A stretch of 64,000 bases of DNA from Candidatus Rokuibacteriota bacterium (GTDB lineage Bacteria > Methylomirabilota > Methylomirabilia > Rokubacteriales > CSP1-6), in the NCBI GenBank assembly GCA_016184125.1, contig JACPDG010000062.1, positions 1 to 64,000 of the forward strand, written 5' to 3'. Below are positions 26,247 through 34,383 of the stretch, piece by piece (within the stretch, counting starts at the first letter, position 1; each line of letters begins with the position of its first letter). Under the pieces are notes generated by a model that ran no database searches, was not told the origin of the DNA, and saw only the letters and a list, made by a program, of their open reading frames with translations. A program made the translations under genes and the position numbers.

Positions 26247-26600
26247 ATGCCACGGGCGAAGGGTGGATTCAAGACGCGCCGCCGGCGCAAGAAGATCCTC
26301 AAGCAGGCGAAGGGCTACTTCGGTGGACGCCGGCGTCTGTACAAGTCCGCCAACGAGACGGTGCTCCGTGCGGGCGCGTTCGCGTACCGGGATCGCAAGG
26401 CCAAGAAGCGCGAGATGCGCTCGCTCTGGATCGTCCGGCTGAATGCGGCCTGCCGCGGCCTCGGCCTGACCTACTCGCGGTTCATGGTGGGCCTCAAGAA
26501 GGCCGGCATCGGGCTGGACCGCAAGGTGCTGGCCGAGCTCGCCGTGACCGATCCGAAGGCGTTCGCCAAGCTCGCGGAGACCGCGCGGGCGCAGATCTGA
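26247..26600 (+). CDS. rplT: 50S ribosomal protein L20
   Basis: The product has 117 residues with the L20 signature '[20 protein letters not shown]', '[19 protein letters not shown]' and '[20 protein letters not shown]'. It assembles early on 23S rRNA and in many bacteria represses the infC-rpmI-rplT message. It follows rpmI by 39 bp with a GAGGGAGG site. The repeat that follows separates it from pheS. Confidence 0.97.
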   Translation: MPRAKGGFKTRRRRKKILKQAKGYFGGRRRLYKSANETVLRAGAFAYRDRKAKKREMRSLWIVRLNAACRGLGLTYSRFMVGLKKAGIGLDRKVLAELAVTDPKAFAKLAETARAQI

Positions 26601-26601
26601 C

Positions 26602-26889
26602 ATCATGGGGGGACTACCGAAGCCCCCCAAACCCCCCGCGCTCGCACGCGCCCCGGGGGACCCGGGGCGCGGCTCGACACCGGATTCGTTCAGGGGCTCT
26701 GACATCATGGGGGGACTACCGAAGCCCCCCACACTCGTACGAAGGGGGCTCGCGCCCCCCTCGTGCTCCCCCGGCCCCGCGCTCGGAGCCGGCCCGGGGG
26801 GGGTGCGCGGACGCACCCGTGGTGCGCGGACGCACCCGTGGAACCCGGGCCGGCCCTCGGGAATCGGCTTCGTTCATGGGCTCTGACAC
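26602..26889. repeat. G6/C6 hairpin repeat locus 6 (two units, second composite)
   Basis: Unit a begins at ATCATGGGGGG right after the rplT stop and ends TTCGTTCAGGGGCTCTGA. Unit b begins 26707, is expanded with an extra C6 block, and contains the GTGCGCGGACGCAC module twice in tandem (26806-26840) before its palindrome and tail TTCGTTCATGGGCTCTGA. The pheS ATG lies 2 bp past the end. No gene is seen in the 290-bp gap. Confidence 0.87.
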
Positions 26890-26890
26890 C

Positions 26891-27910
26891 ATGCACCCGC
26901 GCGTCGACGCGATCGTGCGCGAGGCGCGGGCCGCCGTTCTCGCCGCGCGGACCGCTGCGGATCTCGAGCAGATCCGTGTCCGCTTCCTGGGACGTCAGGG
27001 CGCGCTGACGCAGCTGCTGCGCTCGCTCGGGACGCTGTCCCCCGAGGAGCGTCCGCGTGTCGGCGCCGCGGCCAACGAGGCGAAGCGTGAGCTCGAGCAG
27101 TTGCTCGAGGCGCGCCAGGCCGAGGCGGTCGAGGCGGAGCGTCGCGCCCAGCGGGAGCGCGAGCGCCCGGACCTCACGCTGCCGGGCCGCCGGCCGCCCG
27201 CCGGCGCCGTGCATCCACTCACGCGCGTCCAGGACGAGATCGTGGAGATCTTCGCCGGGCTCGGGTTCTCCGTGGCGGAAGGGCCGGAGATCGAGACCGA
27301 CTACTACAACTTCGAGGCGCTGAACTTCCCGGTGGACCATCCTGCGCGCGACATGCAGGACACGTTCTTCCTGCCCGGTGCCCTGCTCCTGCGCACGCAC
27401 ACCTCTCCGGTGCAGATCCGCACGATGCAGGCCGAGCGCCCGCCCGTGCGCGTGATCTGCCCCGGCAGGGTCTACCGGCGCGATGCGGACATCACCCACT
27501 CGCCGATGTTCAATCAGGTCGAGGGGCTCGCCGTCGACCGCCAGACGTCCATGGCGGACCTCAAGGCGACGCTCGAGCTCTTCGCGCGCGAGATGTTCGG
27601 CGCGCGCTCGCGGATCCGCTTCCGGCCGTCGTTCTTCCCGTTCACCGAGCCGTCGGCCGAGGTGGACGTGCTGTGCTTCCTCTGCGGCGGCGAGGGCTGC
27701 CGGGTCTGCAAGCAGTCGGGGTGGCTCGAGATCCTGGGCTCCGGCATGGTGCACCCCGGCGTGCTGCGCAACGTCGGCTACGATCCCGAGGAGGTGATCG
27801 GCTGGGCGTTCGGCATGGGGATCGAGCGGATCGCGATGCTCAAGTACGGCATCGACGACATCCGGCTCTTCTTCGAGAACGACGTCCGCTTCCTGAGGCA
27901 GTTCGCGTGA
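26891..27910 (+). CDS. pheS: phenylalanyl-tRNA synthetase alpha subunit
   Basis: The product has 339 residues. An N-terminal coiled-coil region is followed by the class II catalytic core: 'PLTRVQDEIVEIFAGLGFSV', 'TDYYNFEALNFPVDHPARDMQDTFF' region, motif 2 'RVYRRDADITHSPMFNQVEG', and motif 3 'GWAFGMGIERIAMLKYGI'. Start chosen at the ATG opening 'MHPRVDAIV', since upstream codons belong to the repeat. Its stop overlaps the pheT GTG by 4 bp; the two subunits form an alpha2-beta2 enzyme. Confidence 0.95.
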   Translation: MHPRVDAIVREARAAVLAARTAADLEQIRVRFLGRQGALTQLLRSLGTLSPEERPRVGAAANEAKRELEQLLEARQAEAVEAERRAQRERERPDLTLPGRRPPAGAVHPLTRVQDEIVEIFAGLGFSVAEGPEIETDYYNFEALNFPVDHPARDMQDTFFLPGALLLRTHTSPVQIRTMQAERPPVRVICPGRVYRRDADITHSPMFNQVEGLAVDRQTSMADLKATLELFAREMFGARSRIRFRPSFFPFTEPSAEVDVLCFLCGGEGCRVCKQSGWLEILGSGMVHPGVLRNVGYDPEEVIGWAFGMGIERIAMLKYGIDDIRLFFENDVRFLRQFA

Positions 27911-30303
27911 AGATCCCGTACGGCTGGATCCGCGACTTCGTCGCGCTCGAGCGCTCCGCCGCCGAGGCGGCGGACCGGCTCACGAACGCCGGCATCGAGG
28001 TCGGCAGCGTGACGCCGATCGCGCCCGATCTCCGGGGCGTGGTCATCGGCGAGATCGAGGCCATCGAGCGCGAGCTCGGCGAGAGTCACGGTCACCGCCT
28101 GGTCCTCTGCCGCGTCTCGGCCGGCCGCGAGCGGTTCTCGGTCGTGAGCGGCGCGCCGAACACGCGGGCCGGCGTCCGTGCCGCGTTCGCGCCGCCGGGT
28201 GCCGTGCTGCCGGGCAACCGGCAGATCGGGATCGCGAAGATCCGGGGCGTCGAGTCGCAGGGCATGCTGTGCTCCGAGCGGGAGCTCGGCCTCGGCGAGG
28301 AGCACGAGGCGGGTCTGCTCACGCTCGAGGCCGGCGCTCCGCTCGGCCGGGATCTCGTCGAGCACCTCGGCCTCGACGACCATGTGCTCGAGATCGAGAT
28401 CACGCCGAACCGGCCGGACTGCCTGTCGGTCGTCGGTGTCGCGCGCGAGCTGGCCGCGCTCACGGGCGCGCGCTTCTCGTACCCGGCACTCGAGCTGAAG
28501 GAGTCGGACGAGGCGGTGGAGGCGCTCGCGCGCGTGCGCATCGAGGCCCCGGACCTCTGCCACCGCTTCACGGCCCGCGTGATCAGCGGCGTGCGCGTGG
28601 CGCCGTCGCCGGCGTGGATGGCGGCCCGCCTGCGCGCCTCGGGGCTCAGACCGATCGCGAACGTCATCGACATCACGAACTACGTGATGTGGGAGCTCGG
28701 GCAGCCGCTCCACGCGTTCGACTGGGCGGCGGTGACGGACCACACGATCGTCGTGCGCCGCGCGGGCGACGGCGAGCGGATCGTCACGCTGGACGGTCAG
28801 GACCGCACGCTCGACGGCTCGATGCTCGTGATCGCCGACCCCGCGCGCGCCGTCGGGATCGCCGGGGTGATGGGCGGCGCGAACACCGAGGTGAGCACCA
28901 GGACGACGCGCGTGCTCCTCGAGGCGGCGTACTTCCTGCCCGCGTCCATCCGCCGGACGTCGGCCGCGCTCGGTCTCAAGAGCGACGCCGCGTACCGGTT
29001 CGAGCGCGGCGCCGACCTCGAGGGGCTGGCCGACGCGAGCGCCCGCGCGGCGCAGCTCATGGCGCAGGTGGCGGGTGGCGTGGTCGCCCGCGGCGTGATC
29101 GACGCCTGGCCCCGGCCGCGCACGCCGGTCCGCATCGGGCTCCGCATGAGCCGGATCGAGCGGCTCATCGGGGCGGCGCCCGAGCGTGGCGAGGTGCGCC
29201 GGATCCTGGACGGGCTCGGGCTTCCCGCCCGCGACGGCGGCCCGGACCTCGAGGTCGAGGTGCCGAGCTTCCGCCGCGACGTCGCGATGGAGGACGATCT
29301 CGTCGAGGAGGTGATCCGCGTCTGGGGGTACGACCGGATCCCGTCCGTGCTCGTCGACCGTCCAACCAGCGTGGTGCACCAGCCCATGAGCCTGCGCCAG
29401 GAGCGGACCGTGCGTCACGTGTTGACCGGGGCGGGGCTGCTCGAGGCGACGACGTACAGCTTCGGCGATCCGGGACGGTCGGAGGCGCTCCGCTCGCCGG
29501 TCGATCCCGAGCCGATCGCGCTCGTGAACCCGCTCAGCCAGGACGCGGCGCTGCTGCGGGCGCATCCCCTCGAGGGCCTGCTCGGCGCCGTGGCGGTGAA
29601 CGTCCGGCGCCAGCAGCCGAACGTGCGGCTGTTCGAGATCGGCCGGACGTACGCGCGCGCCGATGGCGCGACGCGGGAGCCTCGCTGGGTCGCGATCGCG
29701 CTGGCGGGCGCCAGGACCGAGCCCGCGTGGTACGCCGAGCGCGCGGCCATCGACGTCTACGACGCCAAGGGGCTCGCGGAGCTGGTCGTGAGCGCGTTCG
29801 GCATCGAGACGCGTCCGGGCGCCGGCCGGCTCGGCGGGTTCGAGCCGGATGCGCACGGCGCCCTGGCCGCCCCCGACGGCGCCGTCGTCGCGGAGTTCGG
29901 GGAGGTCGCGACCGGGGTCCGCGAGCGCTTCGGGATCGAGCTGCCGGTGTACGGCGCGGCCGTGTCGCTCGACGCGCTCGCCGCGGTGCCCGTCGCCCCC
30001 CGGCGATACCGGCCGCTGCCGCGGTTCCCGGCGGTGCAGCGCGACCTCGCGTTCGTCGTCGAGGACCGAGCGCTGACCGCCGGACAGCTCGAGGCCGAGA
30101 TCCGCGCCGCGGCCGGACCGCTGCTGCGGTCGCTCGCCGTCTTCGACGTCTTCCGCATGCCGGACGGGCGGCGCAGCCTGGCCTGGCGGCTGACCTTCCA
30201 GGCCGACGACCGCACCCTGACCGATGACGAAGTGAACCGCATTCAGGACGGCGTCGCGCGCGCGCTCTCGGCGCGCTTCGCCGTCGTGCATCGAGGGACG
30301 TGA
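27907..30303 (+). CDS. pheT: phenylalanyl-tRNA synthetase beta subunit
   Basis: The product has 798 residues, GTG start overlapping the pheS TGA. Domain order is the usual one: N-terminal 'KIPYGWIRDFVAL', EMAP-like tRNA-binding domain (~40-150), B5/B3-B4 editing region ('DITNYVMWELGQPLHAFD'), catalytic-like core ('TYSFGDPGRSEALR', 'LVNPLSQDAALLRAHPLEGL') and C-terminal anticodon-binding FDX-ACB domain ('RFPAVQRDLAFVVED'). Full length for the family. It may be co-transcribed with the coiled-coil and zapA genes that follow. Confidence 0.95.
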   Translation: MKIPYGWIRDFVALERSAAEAADRLTNAGIEVGSVTPIAPDLRGVVIGEIEAIERELGESHGHRLVLCRVSAGRERFSVVSGAPNTRAGVRAAFAPPGAVLPGNRQIGIAKIRGVESQGMLCSERELGLGEEHEAGLLTLEAGAPLGRDLVEHLGLDDHVLEIEITPNRPDCLSVVGVARELAALTGARFSYPALELKESDEAVEALARVRIEAPDLCHRFTARVISGVRVAPSPAWMAARLRASGLRPIANVIDITNYVMWELGQPLHAFDWAAVTDHTIVVRRAGDGERIVTLDGQDRTLDGSMLVIADPARAVGIAGVMGGANTEVSTRTTRVLLEAAYFLPASIRRTSAALGLKSDAAYRFERGADLEGLADASARAAQLMAQVAGGVVARGVIDAWPRPRTPVRIGLRMSRIERLIGAAPERGEVRRILDGLGLPARDGGPDLEVEVPSFRRDVAMEDDLVEEVIRVWGYDRIPSVLVDRPTSVVHQPMSLRQERTVRHVLTGAGLLEATTYSFGDPGRSEALRSPVDPEPIALVNPLSQDAALLRAHPLEGLLGAVAVNVRRQQPNVRLFEIGRTYARADGATREPRWVAIALAGARTEPAWYAERAAIDVYDAKGLAELVVSAFGIETRPGAGRLGGFEPDAHGALAAPDGAVVAEFGEVATGVRERFGIELPVYGAAVSLDALAAVPVAPRRYRPLPRFPAVQRDLAFVVEDRALTAGQLEAEIRAAAGPLLRSLAVFDVFRMPDGRRSLAWRLTFQADDRTLTDDEVNRIQDGVARALSARFAVVHRGT

Positions 30304-30497
30304 TGACCGACGGTGTCACCGAGCGGCTGGCCCAGCTGGAAGAAGCCGTGCGTCGCGCGAGCGAGGCGCTGGTGAAGCTCAGAGACGAGAACGGAACGCT
30401 CCGGCGCGAGGTCGACCGGCTGCAGGAGGAGCGCCGGCAGTCCATCGCGCAGATCGACGCCATCCTGAAGGACATCGCGAAGCTCGACCTCGGGTGA
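30303..30497 (+). CDS. small coiled-coil protein (ZapB-like)
   Basis: The product has 64 residues, almost entirely one heptad-rich helix ('RLAQLEEAVRRASEALVKLR', 'NGTLRREVDRLQEERRQS'). It lies directly after pheT and before zapA. Similar short coiled coils in this position act as division-associated scaffolds, but sequence alone does not establish that here. A GTG one codon upstream (30300) is an equal start. Confidence 0.7.
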   Translation: MTDGVTERLAQLEEAVRRASEALVKLRDENGTLRREVDRLQEERRQSIAQIDAILKDIAKLDLG

Positions 30498-30504
30498 GGA
30501 CCGC

Positions 30505-30825
30505 GTGAGCGCGTCAGCCGAAGGCGGCGGGGCGGGCCCGGCGGCCCGCGTCGAGCTGAGGCTGCTCGGGCAGACGCTTGCCCTCCGGACGCAGGCGCCG
30601 CCGGACTACCTGAGATCGCTGGCCGCGTACATCGAGGAGCGTGTCGGGACGATCCACCGCTCCGGCGTCAGGGACGCCACGACCGCGTTGTTGCTCGCCG
30701 CGCTCGACATCGCCGACGAGCTGTTCCGCGCGCGGGAGGACCACGCCCGCGGCGAGCAGGACGTCCGCGCACGCATCGACAGCCTGGTCGCGCTGCTCGA
30801 GAGCGCCTCGCGCGACACGACTTGA
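30505..30825 (+). CDS. zapA: cell division protein ZapA
   Basis: The product has 106 residues, GTG start. The globular head contains 'VELRLLGQTLALRT' and 'YLRSLAAYIEERV', then 'ALLLAALDIADELFRARE' leads into a C-terminal coiled coil, the ZapA layout. It bundles FtsZ filaments at the septum. Seven bases separate it from the coiled-coil gene. A probable 6S RNA follows, an association common to zapA loci. Confidence 0.88.
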   Translation: MSASAEGGGAGPAARVELRLLGQTLALRTQAPPDYLRSLAAYIEERVGTIHRSGVRDATTALLLAALDIADELFRAREDHARGEQDVRARIDSLVALLESASRDTT

Positions 30826-30857
30826 CGAGGGGCCCGGATCCCGGGTACACAGGGATC

Positions 30858-31037
30858 GGTCCCTGCGCTGCGCGTGATGTCGGGGGAAGGTTTCAACCTC
30901 GTTTACTGAACGGGAGCCACCAGCGAGGGTGGTGAGCCAGCCCCTCTCCGAAGGGGACGCCTGAAGCTCTCGCAGCACGGCCCCCACCTGGCGACGCCAG
31001 GTTCGAAACACCGCGGCACACGGCAGGGGTGGGGACC
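30858..31037 (+). ncRNA. ssrS: probable 6S RNA
   Basis: About 180 nt of non-coding sequence lies between zapA and rny, the usual home of 6S RNA. GGTCCC at the 5' side can pair with GGGACC at the 3' side, with partial pairing continuing inward; small internal hairpins (CCACC/GGTGG, CCCCT/AGGGG and the perfect ACCTGGC/GCCAGGT) flank a looser middle. 6S RNA mimics an open promoter and holds sigma-70 RNA polymerase. Ends are approximate and the family call rests on synteny, size and fold. Confidence 0.6.
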
Positions 31038-31076
31038 TCTACCGCTCGCGACCTGCCGGATTTGCGTGCCCTTCCG

Positions 31077-31106
31077 TTGACTCGCCGCGAGGCAGCCCCC
31101 TATACT
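31077..31106 (+). promoter_or_regulatory. sigma-70-type promoter of the rny operon
   Basis: TTGACT, 18-bp spacer, TATACT. The ~80-nt leader that would follow holds two hairpins, AAATCC/GGATTT (31111-31126) and CGCTCAC/GTGAGCG (31129-31165), before the rny ATG. Confidence 0.7.
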
Positions 31107-31192
31107 TGTCAAATCCGTCAGGATTTTCCGCTCACTGGCTCAGAGTGTCGCTCTCCCGGTGAGCGTCAACGACCTTCGACCCGAGAGGGCGA

Positions 31193-32752
31193 ATGATGAT
31201 CTTTGAAGCGATCGGTCTGGCCTTGGGCGCCGCCGTCGCGTTCGCCGCCGGCTTCCTCGCTCAGAAGTGGCTCGTCGACAAGAAGATCGGGGGTGCGACC
31301 CAGACGGCCGGGCGCATCGTCGCCGAGGCGCAGCGCGAGGCCGAGGCCCGGCAGAGGGCGGCCGAGCTGGAGGCGAAGGAGCAGAGCCTCCGGCTGCGCG
31401 GCGAGTTCGAGCAGGAAGTCAGGCGGCGCGAGCGCGAAATCGAGCACATCGAGCAGCGGGTGATCGCCAAGGAGGAGCAGCTCGCCCGGAGGATCGAGGA
31501 CCTGGACCGCCGGCTGACCGAGCTGACGACCCGGGACCGCGACCTGCAGAACCGCGAGAAGCGCATCGGCGAGAAGGAAGGCCGGCTCGCGCACGCCGCC
31601 GAGGAGCAGCGCCGCAAGCTGGAGGCCATCGCCGGCATGACCGCCGAGGAGGCCAAGCGGCAGCTGCTCGCCGGCATGGAGGAGGAGGCGCAGCGCGAGG
31701 CCGCGCTCGTCGCCATGCGGCTCGAGGAGGAGGCGCGCGAGACGGCCCACGTGAAGGCCCGCGAGGTGCTCGCGACGACCATCCAGCGGCTGGCGCCCGA
31801 CTACACCGTCGAGACGGCCGTCTCCGTCGTGGACCTGCCCTCCGACGACATGAAGGGCCGGATCATCGGCCGCGAGGGCCGGAACATCCGGGCGCTCGAG
31901 CTCCACACCGGGGTCGACCTGATCGTCGACGACACCCCCGAAGCGGTCCTCATCTCCGCCTACGATCCGTACCGCCGCGAGATCGCGCGCCGGGCGCTCC
32001 AGACCCTCATCGCGGACGGGCGCATCCACCCCGCGCGGATCGAGGAGGTCGTGGAGAAGGTCAAGCGGGAGATGGACCAGCACCTGCGCGAGGAGGGCGA
32101 GCGCGCGTGCTTCGAGGTCGGGGTGCACGGGCTCCACCCGGAGCTGATGAAGCTCGTGGGCCGCATGCGGTACCGGACGTCGTACGGCCAGAACTGCCTG
32201 CAGCACTCGAAAGAGGTGGCGTGGCTCGCCGGCATGATGGCCGCCGAGATCCGGGCGGACGTGAAGCTCGCGAAGCGCATGGGGCTCCTGCACGACATCG
32301 GCAAGGCGCTCACGCACGAGCAGGAGGGCAGCCACCCCGAGCTCTCCTACCAGGTCCTGACGAAGTACAACGAGAGCCGGCAGGTCGTGAACGCGGCGCT
32401 CTGCGGCCACGAGAACGTCGAGCCGGAGACCATCGAGGCCGTCCTCGTCGAGGCGGCGGACGGGATCTCGGCCGCGCGGCCCGGCGCCAGGCGCGACGTC
32501 CTGGAGAGCTACATCAAGCGCCTCGCGAAGCTCGAGGAGATCGCGCTCAGCTACAAGGGCGTGGAGATGTGCTACGCCATCCAGGCGGGTCGCGAGCTGC
32601 GGGTGATCACGAAGTCGGACATCGTCTCCGACTTCGACGCCCACCAGCTCGCGAAGGCGATCTCGAAGCGGATCGAGGCCGAGATGCAGTACCCCGGCCA
32701 CATCAAGGTGGTCGTCATCCGGGAGACGCGCGCGGTCGAGGTCGCGAAGTAG
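31193..32752 (+). CDS. rny: ribonuclease Y
   Basis: The product has 519 residues: N-terminal membrane anchor ('IGLALGAAVAFAAGFLAQ'), a ~150-residue charged coiled coil, a KH domain ('DDMKGRIIGREGRNIRALE') and an HD phosphohydrolase domain with 'LLHDIGKALTHEQEG'. This is the full RNase Y architecture. It is a membrane-bound endonuclease that starts mRNA decay. It is followed seven bases later by the YmdB-type gene, its usual partner. Confidence 0.95.
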   Translation: MMIFEAIGLALGAAVAFAAGFLAQKWLVDKKIGGATQTAGRIVAEAQREAEARQRAAELEAKEQSLRLRGEFEQEVRRREREIEHIEQRVIAKEEQLARRIEDLDRRLTELTTRDRDLQNREKRIGEKEGRLAHAAEEQRRKLEAIAGMTAEEAKRQLLAGMEEEAQREAALVAMRLEEEARETAHVKAREVLATTIQRLAPDYTVETAVSVVDLPSDDMKGRIIGREGRNIRALELHTGVDLIVDDTPEAVLISAYDPYRREIARRALQTLIADGRIHPARIEEVVEKVKREMDQHLREEGERACFEVGVHGLHPELMKLVGRMRYRTSYGQNCLQHSKEVAWLAGMMAAEIRADVKLAKRMGLLHDIGKALTHEQEGSHPELSYQVLTKYNESRQVVNAALCGHENVEPETIEAVLVEAADGISAARPGARRDVLESYIKRLAKLEEIALSYKGVEMCYAIQAGRELRVITKSDIVSDFDAHQLAKAISKRIEAEMQYPGHIKVVVIRETRAVEVAK

Positions 32753-32758
32753 TCGCCG

Positions 32759-33535
32759 ATGCGTGTCCTCATGGTCGGCGACGTGTACGGCGAGCCGGGG
32801 CGGACCGCGCTCGCCAAGCTCCTGCCGAAGATCAAGCGCGAGTACGAGATCGATCTCACCGTCGTGAACGTCGAGAACGCCGCGGGCGGCTTTGGCGTGA
32901 CCGCGGCGCTCGGCAGGTGGTTCCTCGATCAGGGCGTCGACGTGATGACGTCCGGGAACCACATCTGGGACAAGAAGGAGGTCGTCGAGTACATCACGAA
33001 GGAGAATCTGCTCCTGAGGCCCGCGAACTTCCCGGTCGGCACGCCGGGCACCGGGTACATCACGGTGAAGAGCGGGCCGCACCGCGTCGGGGTCATCAAC
33101 CTGATGGGGCGGGTCTTCATGCTCCCGATCGACTGCCCGTTCCGGAAGGCGGACGAGATCATCACGGAGCTCAGCAAGGACACCCGGATCATCCTCGTCG
33201 ACATGCACGCCGAGGCCACGAGCGAATCGCTCGCGATGGGCTGGTACCTCGATGGCCGCGTGACCGCCGTCGTCGGCACGCACCGCCACGTGCAGACGGC
33301 CGACGAGCGGGTGCTGCCCGGGGGCACGGCGTACATCACCGATCTGGGGCTCACCGGTCCGACCGACGGCGTCATCGGGGTCGACCGCAACCAGATCGTC
33401 CAGCGGTTCCTGACGCAGATGCCGATCAAGTTCGAGACCGCGAAGGGACCGGCGGCGCTGTCCGGCGCCGTCATCACGGTCGATCCCGAGACCGGCCGCG
33501 CCTCCGGCATCACACGGCTGCGACTGCCCGCGTGA
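32759..33535 (+). CDS. ymdB: YmdB-family metallophosphoesterase
   Basis: The product has 258 residues with the family motifs 'MVGDVYGEPGR', 'NVENAAGGFG', 'TSGNHIWDKKE', 'DMHAEATSESLAMGW' and 'GTHRHVQTADERVLPGGTAY'. Members bind two metal ions and hydrolyse cyclic nucleotides such as 2',3'-cNMP or cAMP. Its pairing with rny is widespread. The stop overlaps the folD GTG. Confidence 0.9.
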   Translation: MRVLMVGDVYGEPGRTALAKLLPKIKREYEIDLTVVNVENAAGGFGVTAALGRWFLDQGVDVMTSGNHIWDKKEVVEYITKENLLLRPANFPVGTPGTGYITVKSGPHRVGVINLMGRVFMLPIDCPFRKADEIITELSKDTRIILVDMHAEATSESLAMGWYLDGRVTAVVGTHRHVQTADERVLPGGTAYITDLGLTGPTDGVIGVDRNQIVQRFLTQMPIKFETAKGPAALSGAVITVDPETGRASGITRLRLPA

Positions 33536-34383
33536 TCCTCGACGGCAAGGCAGTCGCGCAGAAGGTGCTGGACGAGGTCCGCGCCGGCGTGGTGCGCCTC
33601 AAGGAGACCCGAGGCATCACGCCCGGTCTCGCGGCGGTCCTGATCGGTGAGGACCCGGCGTCGAAGGTCTACGTCGGATCGAAGAAGCGGATGGCGGCCT
33701 CGCTCGGGCTCGCGTCGCCGGACTACCTGTTCCCGGAGGGCCTCGCGCAGCGCGAGCTGCTCGACCTCGTCGACCGCCTGAATGCGGACCCGGCGGTGCA
33801 CGGCATCCTCGTCCAGCTGCCGCTGCCGAAGACGCTCGACGAGGACGAGGTGATGGCGCGGATCGCGCCCGCGAAGGACGTGGACGGCTTGACGCCGACC
33901 AGCCTCGGTCGGCTGCTCGCCGGAGCGCCCGGGATGGTCCCGTGCACGCCGGCCGGATGCCTGGAGATCCTCGACCACTACGGCGCGGAGCTGAAGGGGG
34001 CCGAGGCGGTCGTGATCGGCCGGTCGCGGCTCGTCGGCAAGCCGCTCGCGCAGCTGCTGCTGGCGCGCCACGCCACCGTCACGATGTGCCATACACGAAC
34101 GCGGGATCTCGCCTTCCACACCCGGCGTGCGGACTTCCTGTGCGTCGCCGCCGGTCGTGCCGGCGTCGTCACCGGTGACATGGTGAAGCCGGGCGCGTGG
34201 GTCATCGACGTCGGGGTCAACCGCCGTGCCGACGGCACGCTGACCGGCGACGTGGACTTTCCCTCGGTCAGCCAGCGCGCGCACGCGGTGACGCCGGTGC
34301 CCGGCGGCGTCGGCCCCATGACCATCGCGATGCTCATGAAGAACACCCTGCTGGCCGCGGAGCGCCAGGGCCGCACGCAGTGA
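33532..34383 (+). CDS. folD: methylenetetrahydrofolate dehydrogenase/cyclohydrolase FolD
   Basis: The product has 283 residues, GTG start overlapping the upstream TGA. Bifunctional FolD signatures: 'KVYVGSKKRMAASLG' with the catalytic lysine and tyrosine, 'HGILVQLPLPKTLDEDEV', 'KDVDGLTPTSLGRLLAG' and the nucleotide-binding 'VIGRSRLVGKPLAQLLL', ending 'TPVPGGVGPMTIAMLMKNT'. It interconverts 5,10-methylene-THF and 10-formyl-THF. It is coupled to xseA by a second 4-bp overlap. Confidence 0.95.
   Translation: MILDGKAVAQKVLDEVRAGVVRLKETRGITPGLAAVLIGEDPASKVYVGSKKRMAASLGLASPDYLFPEGLAQRELLDLVDRLNADPAVHGILVQLPLPKTLDEDEVMARIAPAKDVDGLTPTSLGRLLAGAPGMVPCTPAGCLEILDHYGAELKGAEAVVIGRSRLVGKPLAQLLLARHATVTMCHTRTRDLAFHTRRADFLCVAAGRAGVVTGDMVKPGAWVIDVGVNRRADGTLTGDVDFPSVSQRAHAVTPVPGGVGPMTIAMLMKNTLLAAERQGRTQ

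Noticed and set aside
14449..26889. Reading frames through the G6/C6 repeats encoding Gly/Pro/Arg-rich peptides such as 'GGLGGFGSPP'
   Set aside because: The same peptides recur in every unit in whichever frame is open; composition follows the repeat, there are no ribosome sites, and hairpin symmetry explains the conservation better than coding.
27778..30291. 837-codon antisense frame over pheT
   Set aside because: Antisense of an unmistakable synthetase; the translation is compositionally biased with no domain.
31267..34383. 1038-codon frame across rny, ymdB and folD
   Set aside because: Only the last part (from GTG 33532) is folD; the rest is an out-of-frame shadow of rny and ymdB.
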